Numbered from the stretch's first letter, positions 1 through 7,009 are shown. The stretch is 8,888 nt of DNA from Bacillota bacterium (GCA_021793745.1 JAJYSD010000021.1:1-8888); one strand, 5' to 3'. Program-made: numbers and translations. The notes: generated by a model from the letters alone, not told the origin.

Positions 1-114
1 GGTCGGCCGGTCCCCCCCTGACCGCGCTTCCTCCCAATGGGCCCCCGTCCAAAATGCCGCCAACACCCCCGCCCCAAACAATCCTGCGAAGCTGGCGAAC
101 AGCTTGGTCCGCAT
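1..114 (-). CDS. N-terminus of probable sensor histidine kinase (partial, runs off left edge)
   Basis: An open frame of 38 codons begins with ATG two bases after the stop codon of the response regulator gene and stays open to the window edge. The peptide starts MRTKLFASFAGLFGAGVLAA, a short basic N-terminus followed by a hydrophobic segment (about residues 5-23), as expected for the first transmembrane helix of a membrane sensor kinase. An in-frame GTG two codons earlier (120..118) would instead overlap the regulator's stop as GTGA. Either start implies translational coupling. No catalytic domain is visible. The kinase assignment rests on gene order: OmpR-type regulators are commonly followed directly by their kinase. 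Another membrane protein cannot be excluded. Confidence 0.6.
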   Translation of the reverse strand, partial: MRTKLFASFAGLFGAGVLAAFWTGAHWEEARSGGDRPT

Positions 115-116
115 TC

Positions 117-827
117 TCACCGGACATCACCAAACCGGTAACCCACCCCGAACACCGTCTGAATAAAGCGGGGATCCGACGGATTTTCCTCGATTTTTTT
201 TCGCAGGTTGTGAATGTGGGTGTCAATGGACCTCTCGTATCCGGCATACTCCTCGCCCAGGGCCGACTCGAGCAGTTGCAGGCGGCTGTACGTTCTCCCC
301 GGCTTGGACGCCAAGGTGGTGAGCAGCTTGAATTCCGTCGGCGTCAGGGAGATCTCCCGTCCGTTCAGCCACACCTTGTGACCCGGCACATCGATCTCCA
401 GCGGTCCGCGCAGGAACTTCTCCTCCGAACCCCCCATCCCCCGGTCTTTTCCCCGGGCACGCCGGAGCACCGCCCGGATCCGGGCCACCATCTCCCGCAG
501 GGAAAAGGGCTTCGTCAGGTAATCGTCCCCTCCGAGCTCCAATCCCAGGAGCTTGTCCACTTCCTCCGACTTGGCCGTCAAAAAGAGGATCGGAACATCG
601 GAGAAGCTGCGGATCCGCCGGCACACATCGAGGCCGCTCATCCCCGGCATCATCCAATCGAGGAGCACCGCATCGATCTCCGGATGCTTTTGGATCTGTG
701 AAAGGGCCTCAATCCCGTCCAGGGCGCGGATCACGCGATAGCCTTCCCCTTCCAGGTAATTTGCCACCACATCCAACCACTTTTCTTCATCGTCAACTAC
801 GAGAAGGGTCCAAGGCTCCCTTTCCAT
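117..827 (-). CDS. OmpR/PhoB-family response regulator
   Basis: A 236-residue two-component transcription factor. The receiver domain (about residues 6-120) has the acidic pair D12/D13, phospho-acceptor D57 in LLDWMMPGMSG, the switch threonine T84 (LFLTAK) and the invariant lysine K106 in LTKPF. The winged-helix DNA-binding domain (about 133-233) carries SLTPTEFKLL, a YERSIDTHIHNLRKKI recognition region and the closing IQTVFGVGYRF. The length is normal for the family. I chose the ATG at 827 because it follows a GGAGA-type ribosome-binding site and gives a receiver starting at the usual place. The same frame extends upstream to 980, but those 51 residues are not receiver-like. The probable sensor kinase follows with almost no gap, so the two form an operon. 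The signal sensed and the target genes cannot be read from the sequence. Confidence 0.96.
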   Translation of the reverse strand: MEREPWTLLVVDDEEKWLDVVANYLEGEGYRVIRALDGIEALSQIQKHPEIDAVLLDWMMPGMSGLDVCRRIRSFSDVPILFLTAKSEEVDKLLGLELGGDDYLTKPFSLREMVARIRAVLRRARGKDRGMGGSEEKFLRGPLEIDVPGHKVWLNGREISLTPTEFKLLTTLASKPGRTYSRLQLLESALGEEYAGYERSIDTHIHNLRKKIEENPSDPRFIQTVFGVGYRFGDVR

Positions 828-939
828 CTCTTTTCTCCTCTCTGTCTCCGGGTTCTTCATCCAGAATACCATGAAAGGAAGACGCATCCACCGGTTTTCT
901 GCAAAGGAGCAGGAGAATGAACCCCAAACCAAGAAACAT
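793..939 (-). CDS. Possible small single-span membrane peptide upstream of the response regulator
   Basis: A 48-codon ATG-started frame encodes MFLGLGFILLLLCRKP followed by a charged tail rich in D, E, K and R. It has the shape of a one-helix membrane peptide. It overlaps the first 35 bases of the response regulator gene in a different frame, so it could act as a leader peptide or a coupled small membrane partner of the sensor. A purine-rich GAGAGGAGGGAA lies upstream, but about 15 bases from the ATG, which is long for a ribosome-binding site. The hydrophobic run continues upstream of the ATG (VVWV) without an in-frame start close by. I recognise no family. It may be a chance frame. Confidence 0.22.
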   Translation of the reverse strand: MFLGLGFILLLLCRKPVDASSFHGILDEEPGDREEKRDGKGALDPSRS

Positions 940-1098
940 GACCCAAACGACTTCCCTCCTCTCCGTCGCATCATCCGCATTTTCCCAAAAAGACCGGCAA
1001 AAAATGATGTTGACGAAAGAAAAGCACCCCGGCCCTCTTGGCAAAGCGAAGCGGTATATCCCTTTGATTCACTACACTTCCGGGAAGGTGAGCAACCG
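828..1098. other. Divergent intergenic region between response regulator and VOC gene
   Basis: These 271 bases must hold the promoters for the two-component operon (minus) and the VOC/oxidase genes (plus). An isolated TTGACG at 1010-1015 and a TATATC at 1055-1060 on the plus strand look like promoter elements but are 39 bases apart, so they do not form one promoter. I found no pair with a 16-18 base spacer on either strand that I would defend. No terminator or strong hairpin was seen. The left part contains the doubtful small membrane peptide frame. Confidence 0.4.
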
Positions 1099-1908
1099 TT
1101 GTACGCATTTGATCATCTCGTCCACCTCGTGCACGACCCGAAAAAAGCAATGGAGGCCCTTCGAAAGTGCGGGATCCAGGCGGTGGAAGGCGGCAGCCAC
1201 TCCGACTGGGGAACGTTCAATACCCTTTGCTATTTCGATTTGAGCTACATTGAGTACCTGGGCGTGGAAAATCCTGCGGTAGCCGAAAAGGCGCGGGACA
1301 ATCCCCTGGTGCATCAAGCCCTGGAGGATCTCGCCCACGGGGAGGGGCCAGCGCGGATCGCCCTGCGGACGGACAATCTGGAGGAGGCGTCCCGCCTGCT
1401 GGAGGAGCAGGGATGGCGGATGAACGGCCCCTTTCCCGGCAGACGCATCCGTCCCGACGGATCCGTGCTCCGCTGGACCCTCATGTTTCCGGAATGGCCG
1501 GACGGCGAGCTGCCGCCCCCCTTCCTCATCCAGTGGGAGCAAACCGACGAAGAGCGCCGAAGGGACCTGCAGCTGCGGAAAGCCATGATGCCCCACCCGG
1601 CGGGGGATCTGCGGCTGAAGCACATCGCCTTCACCGTTCAAAACCTCGGCCGGGCAGCGGAATGGGAGAAGGGGTTCGGCTTGAGACCCGGGAAGGAATA
1701 CGTGGACATGGAACTGAACGCCGTATGCCGAGAGTTGAAGCTGATGGGGGGACATCTGCTGTTCTGCGCCCCGATCGGGGACGGGCCCGTCCAAAGAATC
1801 CTGCAAAAACGCGGAGAGAGACCCTTCCTCGTCAGCTTTTCGGGAGCGGAGCGCGATGAGGATTGGAGCATACTGGGAGGCATTTACCGGTTGATCAGGG
1901 ATCCGTGA
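1099..1908 (+). CDS. VOC-family (glyoxalase/dioxygenase-like) protein, two-module
   Basis: A 269-residue soluble protein of the vicinal oxygen chelate superfamily, closest in look to the Glyoxalase_3-like group. The first module opens with YAFDHLVHLVHD and contains FDLSYIEYLGVENP. The second opens at about residue 172 with LRLKHIAFTVQNL and ends near LLFCAPIGDGP. H6, E52 and H175 sit where metal ligands lie in VOC folds, but whether this protein binds metal is inference. I chose the TTG at 1099 because AAGGTGAG (1085-1092) stands six bases upstream and the conserved fold begins immediately. The 76 in-frame residues before it are low-complexity and not VOC-like. The amine oxidase gene follows on the same strand after 125 bases, so co-transcription is possible. 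The substrate is unknown. Confidence 0.88.
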   Translation: MYAFDHLVHLVHDPKKAMEALRKCGIQAVEGGSHSDWGTFNTLCYFDLSYIEYLGVENPAVAEKARDNPLVHQALEDLAHGEGPARIALRTDNLEEASRLLEEQGWRMNGPFPGRRIRPDGSVLRWTLMFPEWPDGELPPPFLIQWEQTDEERRRDLQLRKAMMPHPAGDLRLKHIAFTVQNLGRAAEWEKGFGLRPGKEYVDMELNAVCRELKLMGGHLLFCAPIGDGPVQRILQKRGERPFLVSFSGAERDEDWSILGGIYRLIRDP

Positions 1909-2033
1909 AGGCGTCGACACGCCGGAGGTGTGCCGCGCCCTTCGGGGAGAAAAAAGAGAACCTTCGCCGCTTCCGGGCTTCGGATCCGGTTTTTCCCACC
2001 AAATTCCCAATCTGACGAAAGGATGATGAAAAG

Positions 2034-3182
2034 ATGGGGAATCGCTTTGATGTGGTCGTCATCGGCGCCGGTTCGGCGGGAATGGCGGCGGGTTATTACC
2101 TGTCAAAAAAGGGCGTCCGCGTCCTGATGATCGATGCCTATGATCCGCCCCACACCAGCGGCAGCCATCACGGAGAAACCCGGATCATCCGCCACGCTTA
2201 CGGAGAAGGCCGGGAGTACATCCCCCTGGCCCTGCGCTCGCAACAACTGTGGATGGAGCTGGAGGAAGAGGCGGGAGAGAGGCTGTTTGCGAGAACGGGC
2301 GTCCTCGGGGTGGGAGCCCCTGATTCCCGCTTCATCCGGGAAACCATCGACGGGGCAAAAATCCACAATCTTCCCCTGGAACGGCTGTCTGCGGAAGAAA
2401 TCATGCGGCGCTGGCCGGGCATCACGATTCCGGAAACCGATATCGGTTGCCTGGAACCCGATGCGGGAGTGCTGTTCTGCGAAGCCTGTCTCCGGGCCTT
2501 CCGAAAGGGCGCCATCGACCGGGGCGCTGTCCTGAAAACCAATACCCCCGTCCTGTCTCTCCAGCGGGAAGCCGGGGGCATCTCCCTGCGAACCCCGACA
2601 GACACCTTCTACGGGGAGCGGGTCATCGTCTCCGCCGGGGCATGGGTGGGAAAACTGCTCGCCGATCTCTCCCTGCCCCTCACACCCGTACGGAAAACGG
2701 TCGGCTGGTTCCGGTGCGACGAGGGGCTGTACGACTCCCGCCGCTTCCCCGCCTTCTTCTTCGACCTCCCCGACGAACAGTACTACGGATTCCCCAGCTT
2801 CGGAGGAAGCGGGGTGAAGGTGGGGCGCCACGACGGCGGGCCGCCGATCGATCCGGATCGGTTCGACCGTACCTTCGGCAGCCATCCGGAGGATGAGGGA
2901 GATCTGCGGCGATTTCTGCAGCAGAACCTGCCCCGGGCCGCCGGCGAGCGGCTGCGCGGTTCCGTCTGCATCTATACGCGGACGCCGGATGAACACTTCC
3001 TCATCGATCGCCATCCGGAAGACGAGCGGATTCTCATCGCCGCCGGTTTGACGGGGCACGGCTTCAAATTCTCCAGCGCCCTCGGGGAAGCGCTGGCTCA
3101 GTGGACCACCGACGGAAAGCCCGAACTGGACCTGTCCCTCTTCTCCCTGAACCGGCCTACCCTTGCAAAGGCGGAACGTTAA
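2034..3182 (+). CDS. FAD-dependent N-methyl amino acid oxidase (monomeric sarcosine oxidase / N-methyl-L-tryptophan oxidase type)
   Basis: A 382-residue flavoenzyme that should oxidise a secondary amine such as sarcosine or N-methyltryptophan to the primary amine plus formaldehyde and hydrogen peroxide. The N-terminal dinucleotide-binding motif is VVVIGAGSAG (G11, G13, G16) with D34 in the ribose-binding position. The family signature GSHHGETRIIRHAYGEG gives R50 and R53, matching the active-site arginines of monomeric sarcosine oxidase. K262 in GVKVGRH corresponds to its oxygen-activating lysine, and H266 to the nearby histidine. C312 in VCIYTRTPDEHF corresponds to the cysteine that binds FAD covalently. 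The length is typical (about 370-390). The ATG follows GAAAGGAT (2017-2024), with no competing in-frame start. Sarcosine and N-methyltryptophan oxidases cannot be separated by eye, so no symbol is given. A bidirectional terminator follows. Confidence 0.94.
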   Translation: MGNRFDVVVIGAGSAGMAAGYYLSKKGVRVLMIDAYDPPHTSGSHHGETRIIRHAYGEGREYIPLALRSQQLWMELEEEAGERLFARTGVLGVGAPDSRFIRETIDGAKIHNLPLERLSAEEIMRRWPGITIPETDIGCLEPDAGVLFCEACLRAFRKGAIDRGAVLKTNTPVLSLQREAGGISLRTPTDTFYGERVIVSAGAWVGKLLADLSLPLTPVRKTVGWFRCDEGLYDSRRFPAFFFDLPDEQYYGFPSFGGSGVKVGRHDGGPPIDPDRFDRTFGSHPEDEGDLRRFLQQNLPRAAGERLRGSVCIYTRTPDEHFLIDRHPEDERILIAAGLTGHGFKFSSALGEALAQWTTDGKPELDLSLFSLNRPTLAKAER

Positions 3183-3261
3183 CGGGGAGACCCGGCAGGC
3201 ATCGTCGTCTTTGCATGATCAGTTGCAAAAAGCCATCCGTTCCGAATTCTCCCGCATGCAG

Positions 3262-3305
3262 AAAATGACTTGAAGCTGCCTGCGGCAACTCAAGTCATTT
3301 TCCTT
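3262..3305. terminator. Bidirectional intrinsic terminator between convergent genes
   Basis: AAAATGACTTGA (3262-3273) and TCAAGTCATTTT (3290-3301) form a perfect 12-bp stem. The intervening bases extend it with TGCC/GGCA around a three-base loop, with one bulge and a mismatch. T-rich sequence flanks the stem on both strands. It lies 80 bases after the oxidase stop and 40 bases beyond the transporter stop, and should end both transcripts. Confidence 0.9.
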
Positions 3306-3341
3306 TCGGCTTCAAGGGCTTCTTTAACGCGTTGTGCTCCA

Positions 3342-4676
3342 TCACTCGCCCGTCAGGGAATCGCGGTAGGTCTCCCGCGCAAACAGCGTGGCCACCGTGC
3401 TGAGGAGGCCCAGCAACAGCACATAAAGGCATATGGGCCAGCTTGCGCCTTCGAACTCCGCCAACAGCGATGTGGCGATGATCGGAGAGAATCCCCCGGC
3501 GAGGATGGTTCCGATCTGGTAGCCGATCGATGCACCGCTCAGGCGCACCTTGGTCCCAAATTGTTCGGAAAAGTAAACCGCCTGCGGACCATAGACAGCA
3601 TCGTGCAACACGTTCAAGCCGATCACCATCGATACGGTAACCCAAAACACCGACCCGGTATCGATCAGCCAAAAGAACGGAAAAATGAACAGCGTCGATG
3701 CGACGGTCCCGAAAAGGTACACCGGCTTTCGCCCGATCTTGTCCGACAGGTAGGACCAGAGGGGCAAGGTGGCAAATCCGATCATCGAAGAGATCATCAC
3801 CGCATTTAAACCGACAGACCGGTCCATCTGTCGGATATCTACCAGGTAGGTGAGCACAAATACGGTGTAAATATAAAACACGCCGTTTTGCAACAGCTTC
3901 ATGCCAATCGTCAGAAACAGGGGCTTTTTTTGTTGGCGCAGGACGGATTGGACCGGATGTTTCTCCGGCTGCTGTTTGGCCAGCACTTCCTTCAAAAAAA
4001 CGGGCGATTCACTGACTTGAAAGCGCACATAGAGCCCGATCAAAACCAGCGCGATACTGAACAGAAAGGGAATGCGCCAACCCCAGGCCAAAAAATCCTC
4101 ATTGGACAGATTGCTCGATACGAGTGAAAACACCAGCGTCGATAACAACAATCCCGCCGGGACCCCCATCTGCGGAAAGCTTCCATAAAGCCCCCGCTTG
4201 CCGGGCGGGGCGTGCTCCACCGCGATGACCACGGCTGAACCCCACTCCCCGCCGACGGCAAATCCCTGTATGCAGCGGAGAAGGCACAACAGGAGCGGTG
4301 CCAGGTAACCCGCCGAGTGATAGCTGGGAAGCAGACCCATGAGAAACGTGGAAATGCCCATGATGACCAACGAAAGCGTGAGCATCCTCTTCCGGCCGAC
4401 CTGATCCCCGAAATGTCCGAAGAGGATACTCCCGAGCGGGCGCGCCAGAAATCCCGCTGCATAGGTCGTAAATGAAGCCAAAGTGCCGTAGAGCGGATCA
4501 AAGGTCGGGAAAAACAATTTCGGGAAAATGAGCGCTGCCGCCGTTCCGTACAGATAGAAGTCATACCACTCGATCGCAGTGCCCACAAAACTGGCCAGCG
4601 CGACTTTGCGATGTTCTGTCGATGCGGCGCTGCTCGCCCCGGAGACTTCCCGTTCCACCGTCAAATTTTTTGCCAT
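3342..4676 (-). CDS. MHS-family MFS transporter under S-box control
   Basis: A 444-residue, 12-helix major facilitator of the metabolite:H+ symporter (MHS, ProP/ShiA-like) group, acting in the cytoplasmic membrane. The seen signatures are WYDFYLYG (37-44), the loop 2-3 motif GHFGDQVGRKR (87-97), RCIQGFAVGGEWGSA (134-148), VSESPVF (221-227) and the loop 8-9 copy SDKIGRK (311-317). The length is normal. The ATG follows GGAGGG at about nine bases. It is a single-gene unit between the riboswitch terminator and the bidirectional terminator. MHS members carry osmolytes, dicarboxylates or aromatic acids, and substrate is not predictable from motifs. The SAM-I riboswitch in its leader suggests methionine or another sulfur or methyl-donor metabolite. 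Uptake of that compound when SAM is low is inferred from regulation only. Confidence 0.95.
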   Translation of the reverse strand: MAKNLTVEREVSGASSAASTEHRKVALASFVGTAIEWYDFYLYGTAAALIFPKLFFPTFDPLYGTLASFTTYAAGFLARPLGSILFGHFGDQVGRKRMLTLSLVIMGISTFLMGLLPSYHSAGYLAPLLLCLLRCIQGFAVGGEWGSAVVIAVEHAPPGKRGLYGSFPQMGVPAGLLLSTLVFSLVSSNLSNEDFLAWGWRIPFLFSIALVLIGLYVRFQVSESPVFLKEVLAKQQPEKHPVQSVLRQQKKPLFLTIGMKLLQNGVFYIYTVFVLTYLVDIRQMDRSVGLNAVMISSMIGFATLPLWSYLSDKIGRKPVYLFGTVASTLFIFPFFWLIDTGSVFWVTVSMVIGLNVLHDAVYGPQAVYFSEQFGTKVRLSGASIGYQIGTILAGGFSPIIATSLLAEFEGASWPICLYVLLLGLLSTVATLFARETYRDSLTGE

Positions 4677-4781
4677 CCCTTTTGCCCTCCCATCATGGAT
4701 GAATTGATCCCTCCGGACAAGGAGGATTCACTGACCCCTCGGCGCTGTGCACCTCCCTTTGGACCACCCGTCTGCTCCAAT
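4677..4781 (-). other. Leader between riboswitch terminator and transporter start
   Basis: About 105 bases separate the riboswitch terminator U-tract from the transporter start. A short stem, CCTCC/GGAGG around a six-base loop, lies about 40 bases before the start, and GGAGGG is the ribosome-binding site. The stem contains a GGAGG of its own but has no U-tract. I see no further regulatory element and no gene here. Confidence 0.4.
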
Positions 4782-4816
4782 CAAAAAGCCCCTTCCCTTA
4801 TCCAGGAGAAGAGGCT
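4782..4816 (-). terminator. Riboswitch expression-platform terminator
   Basis: Read on the minus strand, AGCCTCTTCTC (4816-4806) pairs over 11 bases, two of them G-U, with GGGAAGGGGCT (4797-4787) around an eight-base loop, followed by a run of five T. The bases AAGAGG in the 3' strand of aptamer helix P1 (4836-4831) can instead pair with CCTCTT (4814-4809) in the 5' arm of this terminator, giving an antiterminator. SAM binding would keep P1 closed and allow termination. Confidence 0.93.
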
Positions 4817-4831
4817 CGACCAAGTGCTCTC

Positions 4832-4941
4832 CTCTTATCTCTCGGAAACCGGATGGCTTCCGCAGGAATTGGCACCTTCCGGAGTGATTCCGGGGTTGCC
4901 GGGCTTCATCGGGCCAGTCCCTCCGCCGCTCTGGATAAGAG
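4832..4941 (-). promoter_or_regulatory. SAM-I (S-box) riboswitch aptamer
   Basis: A full SAM-I aptamer reads on the minus strand. P1 is CTCTTATC (4941-4934) with GATAAGAG (4839-4832), eight perfect pairs. Then come CCAGAG, GGAGGG and the conserved core GGGACTGGCCCGATGAAGCC, continuing CGGCAACC (core 4921-4894). P3 is CCGGA/TCCGG (4893-4879), followed by the conserved GGTGCCAATTCC (4876-4865). P4 is CGGAA/TTCCG just before the closing GAGAGATAAG. SAM-I riboswitches bind S-adenosylmethionine and turn off methionine, cysteine and SAM metabolism genes in Bacillota. Here the only downstream gene is the MHS-family transporter, with a classical terminator between. Confidence 0.98.
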
Positions 4942-4989
4942 TGTTGCGCGATATAATCTTGTTATTCCAATTAAAATACTCTGTTTTTA

Positions 4990-5018
4990 ATTGTATCTAT
5001 TTATATTTAATTAGTCAA
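4990..5018 (-). promoter_or_regulatory. Sigma-A promoter for the S-box transporter unit
   Basis: On the minus strand, TTGACT (5018-5013) and TACAAT (4995-4990) are separated by exactly 17 bases in AT-rich sequence. Each hexamer has one mismatch to consensus. Initiation near 4983 would give a transcript that enters the aptamer about 45 bases later. A second possible -10, TATATC at 4955-4950, lies closer to the aptamer but lacks a good -35. Confidence 0.87.
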
Positions 5019-5035
5019 TATTCTTTGCGAACAAC

Positions 5036-5082
5036 AAAAAAACATGAAGCCCCCGCTCCCTGTCGGAGGGAACGCGAGGGCT
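5036..5082 (-). terminator. Intrinsic terminator of the radical-SAM gene
   Basis: The hairpin arms at 5082-5067 and 5061-5048 pair on the minus strand as AGCCC/GGGCT, GCG/CGC and TCCCT/AGGGA, with one mismatch and a two-base bulge, around a five-base loop. Seven T residues follow at 5042-5036 after a short gap. It lies eight bases past the radical-SAM stop codon and just ahead of the S-box promoter, separating the two same-strand units. Confidence 0.82.
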
Positions 5083-5089
5083 CAACCGC

Positions 5090-6859
5090 TCACCCTTCCG
5101 ATAAGCGGAGACCCAGCCGATCCATGGATGCGGCAAAGGCCCTCCCCTTACCCTCTCCGGGCCTGTAATGTACGATCAGGCAGCTCGGATCCCGGCGAAG
5201 GGAACCCGTCGTCTGGTAATGGACGAGATCAAAGGGCAGCACCTCCACCCGACAATGTTTGATCAGATCCTGCTCCGAAAGGCGCAGGCGGGCAAAATCC
5301 TCCGAGACGGCTTCGGGCTCCTCGACCAGGCGTCGCAGGAGGTTCTGGCGTTCCTCCCTGTCCGTCCCCTTCCACCAGACGGAACGCGGACGCTGCTTGA
5401 AATGGGTCAGGTAATCGTATTTCATCAGTCCTTCGATCACGGGCAGATGGGGGGTTCCCCGCTCCTGCAAAAATTGGCGCAGGCGGAGATACAGATCCTC
5501 CAACTGGTGACCGATGCGGCTCCATCCCCGCTCATCCCAATAATCCCCGAAGGACTGGAAAAAATCGAAGGGGGATTCAAACTCGTGCCGCGTCAAAAAC
5601 CGGACCGTTTCATCGAGATAATGGGTGTTCCAGTACTTTTCCAGGATGTCCTCGGCCCGCTTGATGCGGATCATGTCGTCAAAGGAAAGCACCTTGTTTG
5701 CCAGCACCTCATAAGGGGCCCGATCGACGTAGATATATCCGTACTTTTCCGCCTCGCGGCGCAGCCCCGTTCCGCGGAGCAGCTTCAGAAAGCCCAGCTG
5801 CAGCTCCTCCGGCTCCAGGGCAAACACATCGTTAAAGGTTTTTTTGAAGGAATTGTAATCCTCCTCCGGCAATCCGGCGATCAGGTCCAGATGCTGGACG
5901 ATCTTTCCCCCCTCCCGGATGCTGCGCACGGTGCAGGCCAACTTCTCAAAGTTCTGCCTCCGCTGGATCAGCTCGTTGGTGAGGGGATTGGTCGATTGCA
6001 CCCCGATTTCGAAGCGGAAGATGCCCGGGGGCGCGTTTTCGTTTAGGAACCTTACGATCTCCGGCCGAAGAATGTCGGCGGTGATCTCAAACTGGAAGAC
6101 GCACCCGCCGTGGTGGTCGATCAAAAAGCGGAACAGTTCCATGGCGTAGGTGCGGTGAATGTTGAAGGTGCGGTCAACGAACTTAATGGTTTTCGCTCCG
6201 TTCCGGATCAGGTAGAGAATATCCTCTTTGATCCGGTCAAGATCAAAATAGCGAACTCCGCTTTCGATGGAAGACAGGCAGAACTGGCAGCGGAAAGGAC
6301 AGCCGCGGCTGGTCTCCATGTACACGATGCGCTTGGAGAGGTGCGGCCGATCTTCGGGAAACCGGTACGGCGTGGGGATCCGGTGCAGATCCAGCTTGGG
6401 ACGCGGCGGATTGATGATGGGATCTCCTTCTTCACCGCGACAGGCGAGGCCCGGGATGTTTCGGAAGTTGCCCGCTCCCGCCAATTCCTGGAGCAGCTCT
6501 TTAAAGGTTTCCTCTCCCTCCCCGTAAACGATGAAATCCGCTTCGGGAATCCGCCGGAACCAGTCGCGCACGTCGTAGGAGACTTCGGGGCCGCCGAGGA
6601 CGATCTTCACCTCGGGCATCACTTTCTTCAGGATGCGAAGAACCGAGATCGTTTCCTCGATATTCCAGATATAACAGCTGAAGCCCACCACATCGGGAGC
6701 TTCCTGGTACAAATCCATGGCGATGTTCAGCGCCGGATCCTTGATGGTGTATTCCTTGATGGTCACCGGAAACTCCGGCTCGGCGTAACTCTTCAAGTAC
6801 CGCAAAGCCAAACAGGTGTGAATGTATTTGGCGTTCAGCGTCGCCACGATCACTTTCAT
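5090..6859 (-). CDS. B12-binding-domain radical SAM protein (DUF4080-like)
   Basis: A 589-residue cytoplasmic protein of the widespread but uncharacterised B12-binding radical SAM group. Residues about 1-130 look like the cobalamin-binding Rossmann domain (VIVATLNAKYIHTCLALRYL, VVGFSCYIWN, IVLGGPEVSYD, VYGEGEETF), though no clear DxHxxG base-off motif is present. The radical SAM core has C187, C191 and C194 in SRGCPFRCQFC, which would bind the [4Fe-4S] cluster and SAM, then FVDRTFNIH, FEIGVQSTN and LDLIAGLPEED. The C-terminal part (about 430-560, YWDERGWSRIGHQLEDL) resembles DUF4080. The ATG at 6859 is preceded by AGGTGG at a good distance. An in-frame ATG five codons upstream lacks such a site. 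It is a single-gene unit with its own terminator. The substrate is unknown, and neither methyltransfer nor RNA, lipid or peptide modification can be chosen from sequence. Confidence 0.93.
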   Translation of the reverse strand: MKVIVATLNAKYIHTCLALRYLKSYAEPEFPVTIKEYTIKDPALNIAMDLYQEAPDVVGFSCYIWNIEETISVLRILKKVMPEVKIVLGGPEVSYDVRDWFRRIPEADFIVYGEGEETFKELLQELAGAGNFRNIPGLACRGEEGDPIINPPRPKLDLHRIPTPYRFPEDRPHLSKRIVYMETSRGCPFRCQFCLSSIESGVRYFDLDRIKEDILYLIRNGAKTIKFVDRTFNIHRTYAMELFRFLIDHHGGCVFQFEITADILRPEIVRFLNENAPPGIFRFEIGVQSTNPLTNELIQRRQNFEKLACTVRSIREGGKIVQHLDLIAGLPEEDYNSFKKTFNDVFALEPEELQLGFLKLLRGTGLRREAEKYGYIYVDRAPYEVLANKVLSFDDMIRIKRAEDILEKYWNTHYLDETVRFLTRHEFESPFDFFQSFGDYWDERGWSRIGHQLEDLYLRLRQFLQERGTPHLPVIEGLMKYDYLTHFKQRPRSVWWKGTDREERQNLLRRLVEEPEAVSEDFARLRLSEQDLIKHCRVEVLPFDLVHYQTTGSLRRDPSCLIVHYRPGEGKGRAFAASMDRLGLRLSEG

Positions 6860-6976
6860 GGAAACCACCTGCATCCACAGAAAAATTTTCTATTCCATCC
6901 TGCCCGAAGGCACACCGGTGCACAAGGGTTCCGCCATATGGGACGGATCCCCCATCGGTAAAGGAAGGTTGGAGGA

Positions 6977-7009
6977 GCGGGGGCACCGCCGCTCCCCCGC
7001 ATTGGGAGC
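6977..7009 (-). other. GC-rich alternative hairpins in radical-SAM leader
   Basis: Within the 225-base gap between the two minus-strand genes, several stems compete for the same bases. GCGGGGG (6977-6983) pairs with CCCCCGC (6994-7000). GGAGCGG (6974-6980) pairs with CCGCTCC (6989-6995). GCTCCC (6991-6996) pairs with GGGAGC (7004-7009). None has a U-tract on the minus strand. The region has no B12-box or other riboswitch core that I recognise, and I found no convincing promoter here. Confidence 0.4.

Noticed and set aside
793..1044. A longer 83-codon version of the small membrane peptide starting at TTG 1044
   Set aside because: No ribosome-binding sequence precedes that TTG, and the extra 35 residues look random.
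1010..1060. A promoter for the VOC gene from TTGACG (1010) and TATATC (1055)
   Set aside because: The elements are 39 bases apart, far too long for one promoter, and neither has a partner at 16-18 bases.
1910..1923. A terminator after the VOC gene from GGCGT/ACGCC
   Set aside because: The stem has only five pairs and no T run follows, so read-through into the oxidase gene is more likely.
1072..3059. Long minus-strand open frames opposite the VOC and oxidase genes
   Set aside because: They are shadows in GC-rich coding sequence. The plus-strand proteins show conserved motifs throughout.
3210..3229. Inverted repeat TTTGCA/TGCAAA as an operator or terminator
   Set aside because: The stem is six AT-rich pairs with an eight-base loop and no clear role. 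The strong terminator lies just downstream.
5168..6961. Long plus-strand open frames opposite the radical-SAM gene
   Set aside because: They are antisense frames of a clear gene with all catalytic cysteines on the other strand. They have no family features and no ribosome-binding sites of note.
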